From: a virus
DNA length: 25,185 bases
Reading direction: 5' to 3' (one strand)
Virus record (IMG/VR): IMGVR_UViG_3300032605_000132
Span: 1 to 25,185 of that record
The notes under the pieces were generated by a model. It saw only the letters and a program-made list of their open reading frames with translations. It made no database searches and was not told where the DNA came from. How positions within the stretch are numbered: position 1 is the stretch's first letter; each line of letters starts with the position of its first letter. Both the position numbers and the translations under genes were made by a program. This document shows, piece after piece, positions 9,501-15,793 of this stretch.

Positions 9501-10253
9501 TCCCTTGACAATGCAGTCGATCCGTATGTCCGCATGAAGGACTCCTGGGGTGACTACATCCAGCAGATCATGCCGGGGCTGTCCGAGCGGCTGCCGGAAG
9601 AGCGTAACGTCCTGGGCGAACCCGTGCTCAAGGCCAATGCGGGGGCCCTCAATCAGATCAGCCCGGTGACTGTCGCCAGTGGGATCGATCGGGGTCACGA
9701 TCCGGTGTTGTCCGAGCTGGGCCGCCTGTGGCAGCAAACCGGCTATGGTGCTGACGCTGACCCGAACGCCACGATTGGGCACGGCTACTTCGATCCCGGT
9801 CAGGTGAACCTGGAGGATGGCTCCTCGCTGCGGGACCGCTTCTCGATGGAACGCCAGACGATGCAGATTGGGGGAAAGACGCTGCGGGAAAGCCTGGAGC
9901 ACCTCTTCGACAATCCGATCTACCAGAACGGCGTTGACGGGAACAGCACTCAGCGGACCACCTCTGCGGGACAGATCAGCCGGGCCTACCTGGTGTCGCA
10001 AACCTTCCGTCAGTACAATGACGCGATCAAAGCCCAGACGGCCCTCGGGAGTGACACCGCTCGGGATTGGATGGTCGCTGGAGCGGCGAAGCATAGGGAT
10101 GACGCATATCTGCGTGGAGTGAGCGCGGAGGACCTAGTGAAGAACCCCGACCTGTACCAGGCTCATGGTGTCGTGAAGGGTGTGTACGATGGGGCTCTCC
10201 TCCAGGGCGCTGCCTCCTCGCTGGCACGGGACTTCGAGAAGACGCCTGGGTGA
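6513..10253 (+). CDS. Large internal virion / DNA-ejection protein (T7 gp16-like)
   Basis: At 1246 aa this is close to T7 gp16 (1318 aa) and in the same place, last of the core-protein run. Residues 8-55 are low-complexity Ala/Pro/Gly/Ser. Residues about 130-200 are Gly/Ala-rich and apolar (FFGGGAAGALLMP, GAVIGGATAGVLG), compatible with membrane insertion. The remainder is a long, mostly helical region with moderately hydrophobic stretches such as SPVIRFLLPIYNVSANSL. I see no transglycosylase catalytic signature, consistent with the wall hydrolase having moved to the preceding gene. AGGA lies about 9 nt before the ATG. The call rests on length, order and composition rather than on a recognised motif. 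Confidence 0.8.
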   Translation: MALTIEQAMAEAQAQNNSSAAGAPPAPGGSSDPAAGAGGGGMPAAPSPQDASSTAAPAEGALGSAVSGATDMASFGLMDELSAGLETLGVPGGAGKAVGWTDPNGWGGAYAANLAAERAQMEADKAQHPYAFFGGGAAGALLMPVKAGMQGGIGSFVRAGALQGGLYGAGSGTTLENRAEGGATGAVIGGATAGVLGRLTQLISPRLANLFGRTGGEVAQEADAGAQELTTSKPTILGSTTDGQPILAMHAAEAVETGAGETEQIVLPGFEEADLANAGENGRADLGATASTGTATRQALDAFQTDMENALAKGRPAADITWESDPALAAKLGEWRLGNMSDSDVAVATAKALTNVMAGRPPLTDPELYSKAGTILTYLGDDAEQAMAVGKELAANPEHAPVGAMVFKTLWSRAADEIHEMYLSGVDWATASDDLLKEAGQRIYNLMSLQQFNNQVKTGWGRLGRVLQLPNVDDYFARIEAGGEAEAGGVGIEEANPGQPAPLPSSRDGFDAFFQKWAMTGGDPKAIAALLDDKLAGYIPSPWDYAKKSVSNFFMGNILSAPKTFAKELAFPNITLGLHTVARSLGAAAASLDPTVSAEQRQAMWMVAQNASKAYFTNFGQIQVYAKQALLAAQVDRSLIGGTSEDASAYARQFTSLGPITPRMMQTLGVDPAQAGSMGYTLGNALNFLPRTVTMPLHSGMAEFTQNLLYGNEVRLNAMVQAAQQGLEGDAADAYVTNAVGKAWSDTGKAQNSALLDQAQRLNMFRTPGEPGSGLRKVSDLINELRGSSPVIRFLLPIYNVSANSLAEVLRAIPFASKVPGVGALWHNTAQELSGELGPVRQADAYGRTLLGGMFLMAGEALNRTGSLTGAAPTNPKDREAWEGRGSDGSVRIPYALKVGDNWVALNEIPMLGGLMSIPATIRDVTQYHPDDNVHQNAVLAGAGALAQWFLDRSAMKTAAEVLSLGSDPTAGIGKVVNQVTSGVASGMIPFSGAIRSLDNAVDPYVRMKDSWGDYIQQIMPGLSERLPEERNVLGEPVLKANAGALNQISPVTVASGIDRGHDPVLSELGRLWQQTGYGADADPNATIGHGYFDPGQVNLEDGSSLRDRFSMERQTMQIGGKTLRESLEHLFDNPIYQNGVDGNSTQRTTSAGQISRAYLVSQTFRQYNDAIKAQTALGSDTARDWMVAGAAKHRDDAYLRGVSAEDLVKNPDLYQAHGVVKGVYDGALLQGAASSLARDFEKTPG

Positions 10254-10273
10254 TTGTTATAGGACATAACATA

Positions 10274-10298
10274 TGCCACTGGTATCTAGTATAACACT
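10274..10298 (+). promoter_or_regulatory. Candidate phage RNA polymerase promoter, copy 1
   Basis: A 25-bp element, TGCCACTGGTA-T-CTAGTATAACACT, recurs 148 bp downstream with a single difference. Length, same-strand orientation and position before the holin/terminase genes fit a T7-type promoter (T7 has its phi17 promoter at this spot). After AACACT comes a G-rich run (CTCAGGGG), comparable to the CACTATAGGG initiation region of T7 promoters. The orientation is inferred from the downstream genes. No copy was found by eye elsewhere in the window. Confidence 0.5.
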
Positions 10299-10421
10299 CT
10301 CAGGGGTACATCCCTCTATAGGCTCCCCAGAGGGGACCCCTCGTAGAGACCCCCTGACGTATTGGAGGGTATGGGTGCTGCTGGTGGGTAGTGGGGTTCC
10401 TATTGGGATAGCCCTAGTCCG

Positions 10422-10446
10422 TGCCACTGGTAGCTAGTATAACACT
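10422..10446 (+). promoter_or_regulatory. Candidate phage RNA polymerase promoter, copy 2
   Basis: Second copy of the 25-bp element, with G in place of T at position 12 (TGCCACTGGTA-G-CTAG). It continues AACACTAAGGGGG, which is closer than copy 1 to the T7-type CACTATAGGG start region. It lies about 75 bp before the holin-like gene, which has its own AAGGAG site. Confidence 0.5.
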
Positions 10447-10522
10447 AAGGGGGTCACACCTGATAGGTATACCCCTGCCGGGCAGAGAGCGGCAGTAGAC
10501 ATCCCTCTAAGGAGACACTGAT

Positions 10523-10810
10523 ATGACTACCCTTACAGGGCCTAGTATAGGGTATACCCCCCAGGGTAACAGACCCCCCACCCCCAGCCCCACCCAGAGC
10601 CTAGTGTTCATGGTAGGGGAGATGAAGGGTACCCTTGACAGTGTGGCCTCCCACCTCCTACCGAAGCTCAATGAGCATGACCACCGCATCGCCACCCTTG
10701 AGCAATTCCGTGCGAGGGTATATGGCATCTCGGCAGTCGTGGTGATCCTCGTTCCAACCCTCCTCTATCTGGTGACACACAATGGCACACTCCACATCGT
10801 TACCGGCTGA
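10523..10810 (+). CDS. Holin-like small membrane protein (T7 gp17.5 position)
   Basis: This 95-aa protein has a Pro-rich N-terminus, an amphipathic central helix ending in HDHRIATLEQFRARV, and one C-terminal membrane segment at about residues 67-85 (YGISAVVVILVPTLLYLV). It sits between gp16 and the small terminase, exactly where T7 carries its holin gene 17.5, so a role in lysis timing is the leading idea. The HD-RI--LE plus C-terminal membrane helix layout also resembles XhlA/DUF1515-type phage membrane proteins. AAGGAG 8 nt upstream gives a secure start. The end overlaps the next gene by 29 nt. The membrane segment is seen; holin function is inferred. Confidence 0.65.
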   Translation: MTTLTGPSIGYTPQGNRPPTPSPTQSLVFMVGEMKGTLDSVASHLLPKLNEHDHRIATLEQFRARVYGISAVVVILVPTLLYLVTHNGTLHIVTG

Positions 10811-11054
10811 CTTCGAACTCCAGCTCCTCAAGAAGCTTGTGGGCAAGCTGCTGGCTCACCTCGATGACCCCGAGTATGACATGCCCGTGGCGGAGATGGC
10901 TCTCATCACGAAACTGAGCCAGGACAACTCCATCACGTTTGCCTCGATCAAGCGGGGCGACTTTGGGCAGGCAGCCCAGCGGGTGGCCGAAGAGTTTCCC
11001 TTTGATGATGAGGGGCGGGTGGTTCCTATCCGGTCCTCCAGCCAGGAGTCCTGA
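10782..11054 (+). CDS. Terminase small subunit (T7 gp18-like)
   Basis: This 90-aa protein matches the length (T7 gp18 is 89 aa) and position of the T7-like small terminase, which recognises concatemer DNA and stimulates the large subunit. The segment DDPEYDMPVAEMALITKLSQ followed by DNSITFASIKRGDFG, and the C-terminal AEEFPFDDEG, are highly conserved in small packaging proteins of marine and proteobacterial T7-like phages. It starts inside the end of the holin-like gene (29-nt overlap), suggesting coupled translation. Confidence 0.88.
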   Translation: MAHSTSLPADFELQLLKKLVGKLLAHLDDPEYDMPVAEMALITKLSQDNSITFASIKRGDFGQAAQRVAEEFPFDDEGRVVPIRSSSQES

Positions 11055-11057
11055 CCG

Positions 11058-11282
11058 ATGAAAGCCACCAACCTCGACCACGCAGCGAAGCTCCACAGGT
11101 CCATCCTGTCAGTGCGGGAGCTGCGCAGGAAGCTCATGTCAGACGAAAACTTCCAGGTGTATCTGGGGGGTCTCAACCACGAGCAGAGCACGCCTCTGCC
11201 GGGGGTCCTGGCAAGTCTGATCCTCGATCAGGCCGAGCAGGGTCTCACCGCATCGTTGTCCGACTTGGGAGTCATCTTGTAA
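11058..11282 (+). CDS. Hypothetical protein between the terminase subunits
   Basis: This 74-aa product has no family I recognise. It occupies the position of T7 18.5/18.7 (Rz/Rz1 spanins) but has no N-terminal membrane anchor or lipobox, so it is not an obvious spanin. It looks helical and soluble, with a basic region (SVRELRRKLMSDENFQVYLGG) in its first half. AGGAG lies about 9 nt upstream of the ATG. Its stop TAA overlaps the start of the next small gene (TAATG), which argues that both are translated. Confidence 0.6.
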   Translation: MKATNLDHAAKLHRSILSVRELRRKLMSDENFQVYLGGLNHEQSTPLPGVLASLILDQAEQGLTASLSDLGVIL

Positions 11283-11353
11283 TGGCCACCCCGCTGTTCC
11301 TCCTCTTCGCCGCCCTCGTCGTGGCCATCTGCTGGGTGCGCGGGCAGTGGTAG
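11282..11353 (+). CDS. 23-residue single-span membrane peptide
   Basis: A tiny frame encoding a peptide that begins MATPLFLLFAALVVAICW and ends in a short basic tail (VRGQW). Nearly the whole product is one transmembrane helix. It starts in a TAATG overlap with the preceding gene's stop and ends 7 nt inside the start of the large terminase gene, so it is fully packed into the operon. Its place between the terminase subunits is where T7-like phages carry lysis accessories, so a role as lysis helper or minimal holin partner is possible but unproven. Confidence 0.5.
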   Translation: MATPLFLLFAALVVAICWVRGQW

Positions 11354-13233
11354 ACCCTCTCCGCAACCCGAAGAATTTCCTGTTCAAGGCATGGAGGTCG
11401 CTGGCATTGCCCGATCCCACGCCCTTGCAGTACGACTTCATCGAGTACCTCAACGATGGCCTGGCGTGGAACCAGATCACTGCCGAGTATAAAGCCAGTC
11501 TCCTATCGGGATGTGACCTCGCAGGGGCACGCAAGATACTGTTCGCCTTCCGTGGGGCCGCTAAGACGTATGTCTGCACAACGAACTCCGTCTACCGCCT
11601 CCGCCTCAATCCCCTAGAGGAAGTGTTGGTGGTCTCGGCCACGCATGACTATGCAGGCGCCATCGCCTCCATGGCCTACAACATGATTACCAAGTTCGAG
11701 TGGTTGGCTCCCGACCTCGCGCCTACCGCCGACCAACGGCAATCAGCACTGGCCTTTGATGTGAGGGGGGCTCGCACCGCTTCCAAGGACCCCAGCTTCT
11801 CGGCTGAGGGCATCTTCGGGCAGCTCACGGGTAAGCGTGCCACGATCGTGATCGGGGATGACTTGGAGGTCCCCAACACCTCGGACACCGAGGTCAACAG
11901 AGCTAAACTCCGCCATCGCGTTAGCGAGCTGGGTGGGGCTATCATCAAACCAGGCGGAGACATCTTTCTCCTGGGCACGCCCCAGAACGAGCAGACCATC
12001 TACAAGGAGTACGCCGACGACAAAGGCTATGAACTCCGCATGTACCCCATCATCTACCCCCGCCTGGGTAACTCCGGTGGCGGCGCCGATGATGCCTCCA
12101 AGTACGGCACACGGCTTGCCCCCCTCCTTACCCAGGCGCTGGAAACCAATCCGCTCCTGGCAGGGACCTCCACCGAGCCCGCTCGCTTCACCGAGAGGGA
12201 CATCCTGGCCCGTAAGAACGAATGGGGCAACACCGAGTTCGACCGCCAGTTCCGGCTCTTCATGGATGCAGGCGCAGGCCACGAGCACCCCCTCAAGCTC
12301 AAAGACCTGATCGTGATGGACCTCTCGCCGCCCCTGACCGGGCAGCAACCCAGGGTCATGCTCCCAGCAGAAATCCTCCGCAGCACCCTATACGAACACC
12401 GCGTCAGGGGGCTCTCACTGGACTCCCTCCCAGGTGACGGCTCGGTGTACTTCCCGATGAAGGTGGACATCATGCTGCCAGCGGAGGAGACCATCTGCTG
12501 GGTGGACCCGTCAGGCGAAGGCAAGGATGAGACCACCTGGACCATCATGGCGGGGCAAGGGGGTCGGGTATTCTTCCTGGCACAGGGAGCCTCAAGGGAC
12601 GGCTCATCGGCCCCTGTCTTGGAAGCCATCGCCAAGGACTGCAAGCGCTGGGGCGTCCAGATCGTCAAGGTGGAGAGCAACTTCGGCCAGGGCATGTTCA
12701 GCAGCCTCCTCCGACCCTACCTCATAGCTGCCGGGTGTGAGTGCGCCATCGAGGACATCCGCATAGGGAAAGTCCAGAAGGAAGTCCGCATCATCCAGAC
12801 CCTGGAGCCGATGCTCACCGCCCACCGCCTCGTGGTCAACCGGGAGGTCCTGGAGCGGGACTACCCCGTGATGTACGAGAACGTGGAGGAGGCCAAGCGG
12901 CGCTTCTACAGGCTGACCTACCAGCTCACCCGTATGACCAAGAAGCGGGGGGTCCTCAAGCATGATGACCGCGTGGATGGCCTGGCCGGGGCTGCCGCAC
13001 ACTTCGTAGACCGCATGAAGCGTACCCTGTCCGAGGCTGAGTCTCTGGGGCACGATCGGTGGTTGGAACAGCAGCTTGAACTCCTCAAGGAGGCTATGCG
13101 CAAGAATGGGCAGCCTATCCTCGGGGAAGAGCGAGACCGGGAAGCCGCACCCTTTGGCCGAGAGATTGGCAGGAGGCTGGTAGACCCCACCACCCACAAC
13201 CTACCCTCCACCCACAGGAAGCACACCCAATGA
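11347..13233 (+). CDS. Terminase large subunit (T7 gp19-like ATPase/nuclease)
   Basis: This 628-aa packaging motor is typical of the family (T7 gp19 is 586 aa). The ATPase half shows the Walker A-type loop FRGAAKT (68-74), a Walker B region VIGDD with D171/D172, and the coupling segment FLLGTPQNE (207-215). The RNase H-like nuclease half shows WVDPSGEGKDET with D387, VESNFG with E443 and KHDDRVDGL with D540, D541 and D544. All catalytic acids are present, so the enzyme should be active. The GTG start overlaps the preceding peptide gene by 7 nt, and the stop overlaps the endolysin start (ATGA). Confidence 0.96.
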   Translation: MVDPLRNPKNFLFKAWRSLALPDPTPLQYDFIEYLNDGLAWNQITAEYKASLLSGCDLAGARKILFAFRGAAKTYVCTTNSVYRLRLNPLEEVLVVSATHDYAGAIASMAYNMITKFEWLAPDLAPTADQRQSALAFDVRGARTASKDPSFSAEGIFGQLTGKRATIVIGDDLEVPNTSDTEVNRAKLRHRVSELGGAIIKPGGDIFLLGTPQNEQTIYKEYADDKGYELRMYPIIYPRLGNSGGGADDASKYGTRLAPLLTQALETNPLLAGTSTEPARFTERDILARKNEWGNTEFDRQFRLFMDAGAGHEHPLKLKDLIVMDLSPPLTGQQPRVMLPAEILRSTLYEHRVRGLSLDSLPGDGSVYFPMKVDIMLPAEETICWVDPSGEGKDETTWTIMAGQGGRVFFLAQGASRDGSSAPVLEAIAKDCKRWGVQIVKVESNFGQGMFSSLLRPYLIAAGCECAIEDIRIGKVQKEVRIIQTLEPMLTAHRLVVNREVLERDYPVMYENVEEAKRRFYRLTYQLTRMTKKRGVLKHDDRVDGLAGAAAHFVDRMKRTLSEAESLGHDRWLEQQLELLKEAMRKNGQPILGEERDREAAPFGREIGRRLVDPTTHNLPSTHRKHTQ

Positions 13234-13676
13234 GAACCGTTCCGATCGAAGTCGTCAGGGCCGCCCAACTCGCTCAGGCCCACTACCAGGTACCTGCCTC
13301 GGTCTCCATTGCACAGTGGGCCATAGAGAGCGCCTGGGGTTCGCACTCCCCCGGCAACAACTGCTTCGGCATCAAGGCGATCGACGGCTATGGCACCCAG
13401 ACGTTCATGACCCACGAGGTGATCCGTGGGGTGCGCGAGGAGGTGCCCCAGAAGTTCTGCCGCTTCGACACCCTGGATGAGGCCTTCACGGTCCACGCCA
13501 AACTGCTGTCCGAGAGCCTGACCTACAAGGCGGCCATGCTGGCATTGCCCGATCGGGAGAAGTTCATCAAGCTGATGGCCCCCCACTATGCCACAGACCC
13601 CCTCTATGCTACCAAGCTGACCGGGATCATCGCCTCCAACGGATTGGCCAAGTACGATGCCGCCCCTGGACGCTGA
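13230..13676 (+). CDS. Endolysin, GH73-type N-acetylglucosaminidase
   Basis: This 148-aa single-domain enzyme resembles the glucosaminidase (FlgJ/GH73) family that hydrolyses the peptidoglycan glycan strand. The catalytic segment IAQWAIESAWGSHSPGNNCF, with E33 as the likely acid, is followed by GIKAIDGYGT and a DEAFTVHAKLL segment. The C-terminal APHYATDPLYATKLTGII is the usual closing motif of the domain. It lacks a signal peptide, so it would need the holin-like product or another membrane factor to reach the wall. The start overlaps the terminase stop by ATGA, making it the distal gene of the packaging/lysis operon. T7 uses an amidase (gp3.5) encoded elsewhere. Confidence 0.88.
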   Translation: MRTVPIEVVRAAQLAQAHYQVPASVSIAQWAIESAWGSHSPGNNCFGIKAIDGYGTQTFMTHEVIRGVREEVPQKFCRFDTLDEAFTVHAKLLSESLTYKAAMLALPDREKFIKLMAPHYATDPLYATKLTGIIASNGLAKYDAAPGR

Positions 13677-13698
13677 ACCCTGAAAGGAGCAACCGCTT

Positions 13699-14076
13699 GT
13701 GAAAGCAGAGCACCCCTGGCCGCCCCTCAAGGCAAACGAGCTGCTGGTTCCACCCCTGGGCTGTGGGGCCCCTATCAAGGACCTCGAACGACTCTGGCTG
13801 GAATGCACCTGCTACTATGCCGTGTTCGATGATAACGTGATGGAGGACACCCACTGGGACCGCCTCACGAGAGAACTATGGGAGCGCCAGGGGGAGCTGT
13901 CCCCGTACTTCCGCAACTGTGTCCCGCTGGGCTGCCTGGAGAGTTCCACCGCAAGTGGGATCGAGTGGGAGGTCGGATTGCCCAGGGTGGTAGTCGATGG
14001 GATTATCAATGAGGGCAAAGCGAGGGTCGCCATGTGGAGACACCGAGTGGCTCGCCTCCAACCCCAGAAAAAATAG
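13699..14076 (+). CDS. Hypothetical phage protein with a ligase-Ia-like segment
   Basis: This 125-aa product starts at GTG with AAAGGAG about 10 nt upstream. The function is not recognised. The segment WLECTCYYAVFDDNVMEDT followed by HWDRLTREL resembles the adenylation-proximal Ia motif of NAD-dependent DNA ligases (YY-DDP-I-D-EYD-L-REL), which occurs alone in various phage proteins. The C-terminal SSTASGIEWEVGLPRVV is a second notable stretch. It is the last gene before a 404-bp non-coding region. The comparison with ligase is by pattern only; no other ligase domain is present. Confidence 0.55.
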   Translation: MKAEHPWPPLKANELLVPPLGCGAPIKDLERLWLECTCYYAVFDDNVMEDTHWDRLTRELWERQGELSPYFRNCVPLGCLESSTASGIEWEVGLPRVVVDGIINEGKARVAMWRHRVARLQPQKK

Positions 14077-14480
14077 CACAAATCTGTTTCACCCTCTATA
14101 CGTGGATAACGGGGCGCTGGTCCCCCCTAGGGGGGTCCGCCGTCCATTGCCTGATTCAGGCGCGGCTTGGTGTCCGCTCGATGGCTTCTTAAGCTAGGCG
14201 CACGCGCAACAGGCCTAGGTCCTGCCATCTCAACATATTGGCTAGTCTGTTAAGGGGCTGGCAGGGCTTATTGCGAATGATTCTTAGCTCCCTGGTACGC
14301 ATTGTGCTGCCTGTTGCTGCCTGCCAGACATATCGGGAGGGTGAGATTATTTTGCGGTTGGGGCCTCTCAGGTGCATTTTGTGGGTTTACATGCGGATTA
14401 ATCCATGAGAGAGGTAAGGCACCCTAGGGACTGCACCACTACGGTCACCCACTAGGCACCCACCACTAGGACACCTCACC
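14077..14480. other. 404-bp non-coding region at the expected genome-end junction
   Basis: It lies between the last late gene and the first early gene, where T7-like linear genomes have their terminal repeats and host early promoters. It is visibly less GC-rich than its surroundings. It holds a perfect 14-bp palindrome of C6-TA-G6 (14122-14135), an 8-bp inverted repeat CTGGCAGG/CCTGCCAG (14258-14265 and 14320-14327) and the palindrome GGATTAATCC (14395-14404). Near the downstream end are repeated CCACTAGG words. A weak host-type promoter (TTGTGGG, 10 bp, GATTAATC, about 14379-14402) is possible. A 43-codon frame (14277-14408) and a reverse-strand frame across it look spurious. Confidence 0.6.
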
Positions 14481-14774
14481 ATGAACGCTATCGACAACCT
14501 TATCGCAATCCACGCCAAGCGCACTGTCACAGGGTCAATCTATGAGGCGCCACACCCGGCACCTAAGCCAAAGGCGCCACGGAATAGCCCCTGCTACATG
14601 CTCATAGTAGGTGAAGGCCCTTTTCGCGAGTGCGACCAGATCGTATCAACCGAACGGGAAGCCAAGCGGGAGCGCCGTGACCTGATCGCGATGGATTGCG
14701 GCAAGGTGACAATCAAGCGCTTCGACACATGGGAAGCGGCTTACGCCTATGAGGATAAACTGAGGGGCTATTGA
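14481..14774 (+). CDS. Hypothetical early protein
   Basis: A 97-aa product with no recognised family. It has an N-terminal helix, a Pro/Lys-rich linker (about residues 24-36) and a basic, charged C-terminal half (STEREAKRERRDLIAMDCG then WEAAYAYEDKLRGY). It is the first gene after the presumed genome-end region and so should be expressed earliest from host polymerase. Proteins at this position in T7 relatives often modify host defence or host transcription, but nothing in this sequence shows that. The leader CCACTAGGACACCTCACC resembles that of the gene at 16071. Confidence 0.6.
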   Translation: MNAIDNLIAIHAKRTVTGSIYEAPHPAPKPKAPRNSPCYMLIVGEGPFRECDQIVSTEREAKRERRDLIAMDCGKVTIKRFDTWEAAYAYEDKLRGY

Positions 14775-14797
14775 CGCGGGGCACCTCTTGCTAGGCC
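14771..14797 (+). promoter_or_regulatory. Possible host-type promoter (TTGACGC, 12 bp, GCTAGGCC)
   Basis: TTGACGC at 14771-14777 matches the alphaproteobacterial -35 pattern TTGACGS exactly. GCTAGGCC at 14790-14797, after 12 bp, matches 6 of 8 positions of the GCTANAWC -10 pattern. It starts within the stop of the preceding gene, and the RNA would begin inside the hairpin at 14793-14825 upstream of the gene at 14876. The overlap with a strong hairpin makes real promoter activity uncertain. Confidence 0.33.
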
Positions 14798-14825
14798 CTT
14801 GGTAGGATATACCTGCTAGGGGCCT
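14793..14825 (+). other. Strong RNA hairpin between early genes, no U-tract
   Basis: AGGCCCTTGGTAGG pairs with CCTGCTAGGGGCCT around an ATATA loop. This makes a continuous 14-bp stem with three G-U pairs. No T-run follows, so it is more likely a processing site, attenuator or transcript-stabilising structure than an intrinsic terminator. Its core resembles the terminator near 18700 (GCAGGATACTGC). Confidence 0.6.
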
Positions 14826-14875
14826 TCCATGAGGCGCCGCGATCAATAAGCCCTAGACATAAGGATACCCAAGCC

Positions 14876-15145
14876 ATGCCCCTGTTAAACAACCTTCCTC
14901 AAGTGATCGATGGCCCCGGCGAATATGCCACGCGTGCGGGCAAGAGGGTGACCGTCTTTAGCGTGGATGCGCGGGGGTACTCTTATGCCGGGGGGACTGA
15001 GACAAGGTTTGCCGCTAAGGGCTCCCCGTGGGTTATGTTCCGGGGCAAACTGCGCCCACGGGGCTATGATATCTGGCACCTCTCAGGGCGTCACTCAGTC
15101 ATGACTGAGACACCGAGGGACATCGTTGGCAGGTGGGAGGCATGA
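14876..15145 (+). CDS. Hypothetical early protein (small beta-rich)
   Basis: An 89-aa product. The segment IDGPGEYATRAGKRVTVFSV is a pattern often seen in small uncharacterised phage proteins (GEY-TR-G--V-V), followed by aromatic/Gly beta-strand-like segments and RPRGYDIWHL. No catalytic motif is visible. Its leader (CCTAGACATAAGGATACC) is shared with the gene at 16304 and contains the AAGGA ribosome site. The stop overlaps the next small gene (ATGA at 15142-15145). Confidence 0.65.
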   Translation: MPLLNNLPQVIDGPGEYATRAGKRVTVFSVDARGYSYAGGTETRFAAKGSPWVMFRGKLRPRGYDIWHLSGRHSVMTETPRDIVGRWEA

Positions 15146-15255
15146 TCCTAGCCAATACCCTAATTCGTGCCCTATGCGTATTCGCCATTGGCTATGCCCT
15201 GTGGTCTATTGCGAGGGACCTTGTAACACTTTGGAGGAACTACCATGGCCAATGA
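15142..15255 (+). CDS. 37-residue single-span membrane protein
   Basis: A short frame beginning MILANTLIRALCVFAIGYAL and ending in a charged tail (ARDLVTLWRNYHGQ). Residues about 5-24 form one membrane helix. It starts in an ATGA overlap with the preceding stop and overlaps the next gene by 11 nt, so it is embedded in the early operon. Short membrane peptides at this stage could affect host envelope processes or superinfection, but nothing in the sequence identifies a target. Confidence 0.5.
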   Translation: MILANTLIRALCVFAIGYALWSIARDLVTLWRNYHGQ

Positions 15256-15793
15256 CACTGCAACAGGTATTACTCAGGAAGCTCCCTTGTCCTGTGGCCA
15301 CCCTCCTGACAAGGGCCACCCTGCTACGGTAAACGGGAAGTCCGTTATAGGATGGCGCAGCGTACGCCTAGAGGATGGCCGCGAAGTGTGCCATGCCTGC
15401 CATGCCGCTAACCCTATGACCCTAGACTGTGGTCACCCTGAGTCACCCCATAGCGACATCACGCGGGGCTATGGCATCGACTTGCAAGGCCGGAAAATAT
15501 GCTATGGCTGTTGTGCAGAGAATGACCGGGCGCAAATGCGGAAAACAGGCAAGGCGTGCCTATACCTCACCCGCAACAAGGTGGGGGCCCATGAACTAAG
15601 CAATTGGCCCGGCTCCCTCAAGATACCTGTCTTGTTTGTTCGCAAGGGCCGCCACAACATTGCCAAGGTTCGCTATGACTTTGAGTTTCGCTTTGAGGGT
15701 CTCAGGTGGATAGGTACTGTGTATGGGGACAACACTCAGATTGCACACTGTAGACGCCTCAAGGGGCAGGTATGGCAGAGGGAGGCAAGCTAA
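15245..15793 (+). CDS. Cys/His-rich conserved phage protein, putative zinc-binding
   Basis: This 182-aa product is rich in paired Cys/His: CGH in the first 25 residues, VCHACHAAN, then LDCGHPESPHSDITRGYG followed by a KICYGCCAENDRAQM stretch. The C-terminal half (GKACLYLTR, NWPGSLKIPV, GRHNIAKVRYDFEFRFEG, YGDNTQIAHCRRLKG) is a pattern I recognise from conserved hypothetical proteins in many unrelated phages, whose function is unknown. The spaced CxxC and CGH elements suggest one or two structural zinc sites. GGAGG lies 7 nt before the ATG. The stop overlaps the next start (TAATG). Confidence 0.72.
   Translation: MANDTATGITQEAPLSCGHPPDKGHPATVNGKSVIGWRSVRLEDGREVCHACHAANPMTLDCGHPESPHSDITRGYGIDLQGRKICYGCCAENDRAQMRKTGKACLYLTRNKVGAHELSNWPGSLKIPVLFVRKGRHNIAKVRYDFEFRFEGLRWIGTVYGDNTQIAHCRRLKGQVWQREAS

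Larger units (their letters stand above)
10254..10522. other. Non-coding segment in the place of the tail fibre gene
   Basis: T7-like phages have gene 17 (tail fibre) here, after gp16 and before the holin. This window instead has 269 bp with low coding character, two copies of a 25-bp direct repeat (10274-10298 and 10422-10446), many short C-run/G-run inverted repeats (for example TCCCCAGAGGGGA near 10323-10335) and several TATA-rich words. A 54-codon open frame (10273-10437) starts inside one repeat copy and stops inside the other. It has no good ribosome site and was not accepted as a gene. The segment is best read as a late regulatory region. Confidence 0.7.

Noticed and set aside
12918-13808. 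296-codon reverse-strand open frame over the terminase end and endolysin
   Set aside because: It is a shadow of two motif-confirmed genes and its product has no recognisable pattern.
14189-14377. 62-codon reverse-strand frame in the non-coding region
   Set aside because: It would be the only reverse-strand gene in the window, has no ribosome site of note and a low-information product.
14277-14408. 43-codon frame in the non-coding region
   Set aside because: It has only a weak ribosome site, unusual codons and no coupling to a neighbour; it is kept only as a note within the region.
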